Below the pieces are notes generated by a model. That model saw only the letters and a program-made list of their open reading frames with translations, did not search any database and was not told where the DNA came from. The translations under genes and the position numbers were made by a program. Of a DNA stretch of 64,000 nucleotides, positions 62,211-64,000 are shown piece after piece. Origin of the DNA: Diadema setosum (lineage: Eukaryota > Echinodermata > Echinoidea > Diadematoida > Diadematidae); assembly GCA_033980235.1 (NCBI GenBank), contig CM067080.1, positions 124,001-188,000 of the forward strand. The letters run 5' to 3'. Position 1 is the first letter of the stretch, and each line of letters begins with the position of its first letter.

Positions 62211-62606
62211 CAATCCGAAGTTTTTTGTTTTGTTTTTGTTTGTTGGTTTTTTTTTTTATGAAGAAAAAATGAAAGAGAGAAAAAAAAGTTTCGGTATCCG
62301 AAGGTTCGCTTTACCAAATATGAAAAAAAGACGAAGAAAAAGTTGTAATTTTGAAGGTTTGTTGATTAGAAAGCGAAACACAATGTGTAATTCTGAAGAT
62401 TCCGCAATCCCGAAACTAGTAGGCCATAAGTTTCGTACCACGCAGACCTATACATGAGAGTTCGTTCTAAGATTAACAAACTTTTTCTCAGATTTACAAA
62501 CCCTGGGGATAATGCCACATTAATATTCGTATTTACGAATCCTTACATTTTCTTTAAGAAACATCCGGAGATTTTGCGTGTTTCAGATTCGAAATAACGG
62601 GGTCAT

Positions 62607-63046
62607 CCTACGAGACCGACACCCACGACTCATACAGCCCACGAGTTCGACATTGAAAACAGGTCCATGAGTCATACAGGTCACGAGTCATAGAGCCCAC
62701 GAGTTCGACGCTAGGCAAATGAAGTTCAGGAGTTCGACACTCGGTAAAAACGGCTCACGAGTTCGACATAAATAAAAACAGCCCACGAGTTCGATGGATC
62801 ACAACACGGGATTTAATGACTAGTGTCGGTCTCGTAGGCCTTTTTTGCTGTAAGTCCTCGACTTCGTCTCGGCACTTATAACCTCCCTCAATAGCATTTC
62901 AAACCCTTCGGATGGAACATTCGGTATTTTCCCTCCCCCGCCAGTGGACATCATCTATGTCGAACTCAGGGCTGTATGACTCGTGAGGTGTACTCCTGGA
63001 CTGTATATTATGTAAATATGACTCGTGGGTGTCGGTATCGTGACGT
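62607..63046. mobile_element. Foldback insert with ACGAGTTCGAC repeats
   Basis: ACGAGACCGACACCCACGAC near 62608 is mirrored by GTCGTGGGTGTCGG-like sequence near 63016-63042, and ACTCATACAGCCC is mirrored by GGGCTGTATGACTC. The left half contains at least five CACGAGTTCGAC-like units between 62638 and 62800. A second mirror, GTGTCGGTCTCGTAGG, lies at 62824-62839. The layout suggests one element with partly duplicated ends inserted in the GGTTCG repeat. Confidence 0.5.
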
Positions 63047-63900
63047 ACATGCATCCGAAATATCGAAACATCAAAATTTCCTTTCAACGGAATAATGCAT
63101 ATCGTGCCTGAAAGTAATCAACCATTCTAAACCAAAAGATATGTGTACTTATTTGTTACGATTATACCTCCTTGTAAGGTATCACTCACTGCTATATGAA
63201 TACTCCTCGATAAAAAGTTTACTATGTCGAACCATGTAGTTAACTTATCTTGCCTTAAAGATTTTGTCTTTTCTTGATTATCCCTAATAACCAGAAGGTT
63301 CGATAATAAAAAAATAAATATATAAAAAAATGAGAGGAAGAAAGGATCGAAGGTTCGTTCATTTGATAACGAAGATTGATTCGGTATACTGCAAGTTCGT
63401 TTATCAGAAAAAGTTTCGGTACGACGTGATTCATTCTCTGATCAACGAATCTTATTTCATTTCCAGAGAAACGAAACTTCGGAATAATGCCACTAGTCGG
63501 ATAAACGAACCTTGCTGATTATTTTCGGATTGACAAACTTCTATAGTCGGCAGTGGGAATCTGCGTGTATCGGATTTGCAATAACGAACCATCGGCATAA
63601 CGAACCTCCTTCTTCTTCTTCTTCTTTTTTTGTCGGAAAATGAACACCACGCCTAGAAATCATCGATAGTGTCGAATAAGAATGAAACTGATTTCTTATA
63701 CTTCAAAGACTATTCTTTTCTGAACTTTCTCCCAATGCCCGAATAAAAAGAGTGGTTTTTAGAGCGTGTTGCTCTGAAAGTGCTTTATTCCAAAGGTTCG
63801 TGAATCCGAAAATGATGAATGATACGGCCTATTAAATTCTCCGAAGGTTTGCCAATCCGAAATGAAGGTTCGATTTTCTGATGGTTCGTTTGGTAGTTCA

Positions 63901-63958
63901 TAATAATAATAACAATAATAATAATAATATCAATAATAATAATAAAAATAATAATATA
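63901..63958. repeat. AAT/ATA microsatellite
   Basis: An imperfect trinucleotide run (ATAATAATA with occasional C or extra A) near the right edge. The Ile-rich minus-strand frame through it is an artefact. Confidence 0.9.
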
Positions 63959-64000
63959 AGGGTACTGTTCGTTATTCCGAAGGTTCGTTAATCCGAACAT

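Larger units (their letters stand above)
62211..64000. repeat. Dispersed repeat rich in GGTTCGTTAATCCGAA-type motifs
   Basis: Variants of TCCGAAGGTTCG and AACGAACC recur throughout, for example near 62297, 63350, 63500, 63580, 63840 and 63965-63998. Both orientations occur, as in a foldback or repeatedly nested family. An AAT-rich microsatellite lies at 63901-63958. The element runs off the window end, and a separate inverted element is embedded at 62607-63046. It is non-coding. Confidence 0.5.

Overview
The window looks like animal (eukaryotic) nuclear DNA that is mostly non-coding. It is AT-rich, has no long open reading frame with recognisable domains, and is full of microsatellites, homopolymer runs and short inverted-repeat mobile elements. 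The families present (AAGGACAAGTTCACC foldbacks, AAAGGGATGGTA foldbacks, the CCCCCGCCAAAC element, TTCGCGAA-bearing elements) are ones I associate with echinoderm, especially sea urchin, genomes. That assignment is from memory and was not searched.

The only convincing protein-coding signal is a set of short plus-strand exons bounded by good splice sites. The exon at 60109-60187 encodes a segment (MDESDVVVDQG, then an acidic stretch) that resembles the extreme N-terminus of SLC4 sodium-dependent bicarbonate transporters (NBCn1/NDCBE/NCBE type). Upstream lie two start-codon exons, 4223-4330 and 17249-17320. Both end in phase 0 at a strong GTAAGY donor, and the 60109 exon begins in phase 0. The simplest reading is the 5' end of one transporter gene with alternative first exons and introns of about 43-56 kb; the rest of the gene would lie beyond position 64000. 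A third exon-like signal (38187-38256) sits inside a transposon-like element and probably belongs to that element.

Layout. 1-1662: a dispersed repeat with CRE and DR1 motifs that ends in an 11-bp-stem hairpin. 1663-4330: unique-looking DNA leading to candidate first exon A. 4331-17246: intron-like DNA with several terminal-inverted-repeat (TIR) elements. 17249-17320: candidate first exon B, followed by an inverted pair of 250-bp elements. 19268-20660: a GC-richer TIR element. 20661-33100: mostly unique DNA with scattered repeats. 33104-35591: a foldback element, inverted relative to its copy at 14217-15239, carrying a second TTAA-flanked element inside it. 37736-42350: a cluster of elements, including a Helitron-like repeat with four RFX X-box palindromes. 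43673-58124: further TIR elements and a 61-bp tandem array. 60109-60187: the SLC4-like exon. 60480-64000: CpG-richer repetitive DNA with TTCGTTAATCCGAA-type and ACGAGTTCGAC-type repeats.

Eight elements are bounded by TTAA at both ends or at one surviving end, suggesting that piggyBac-like (TTAA-specific) insertion has been a major force in building this intron. No rRNA, tRNA, CRISPR array or viral gene was recognised.
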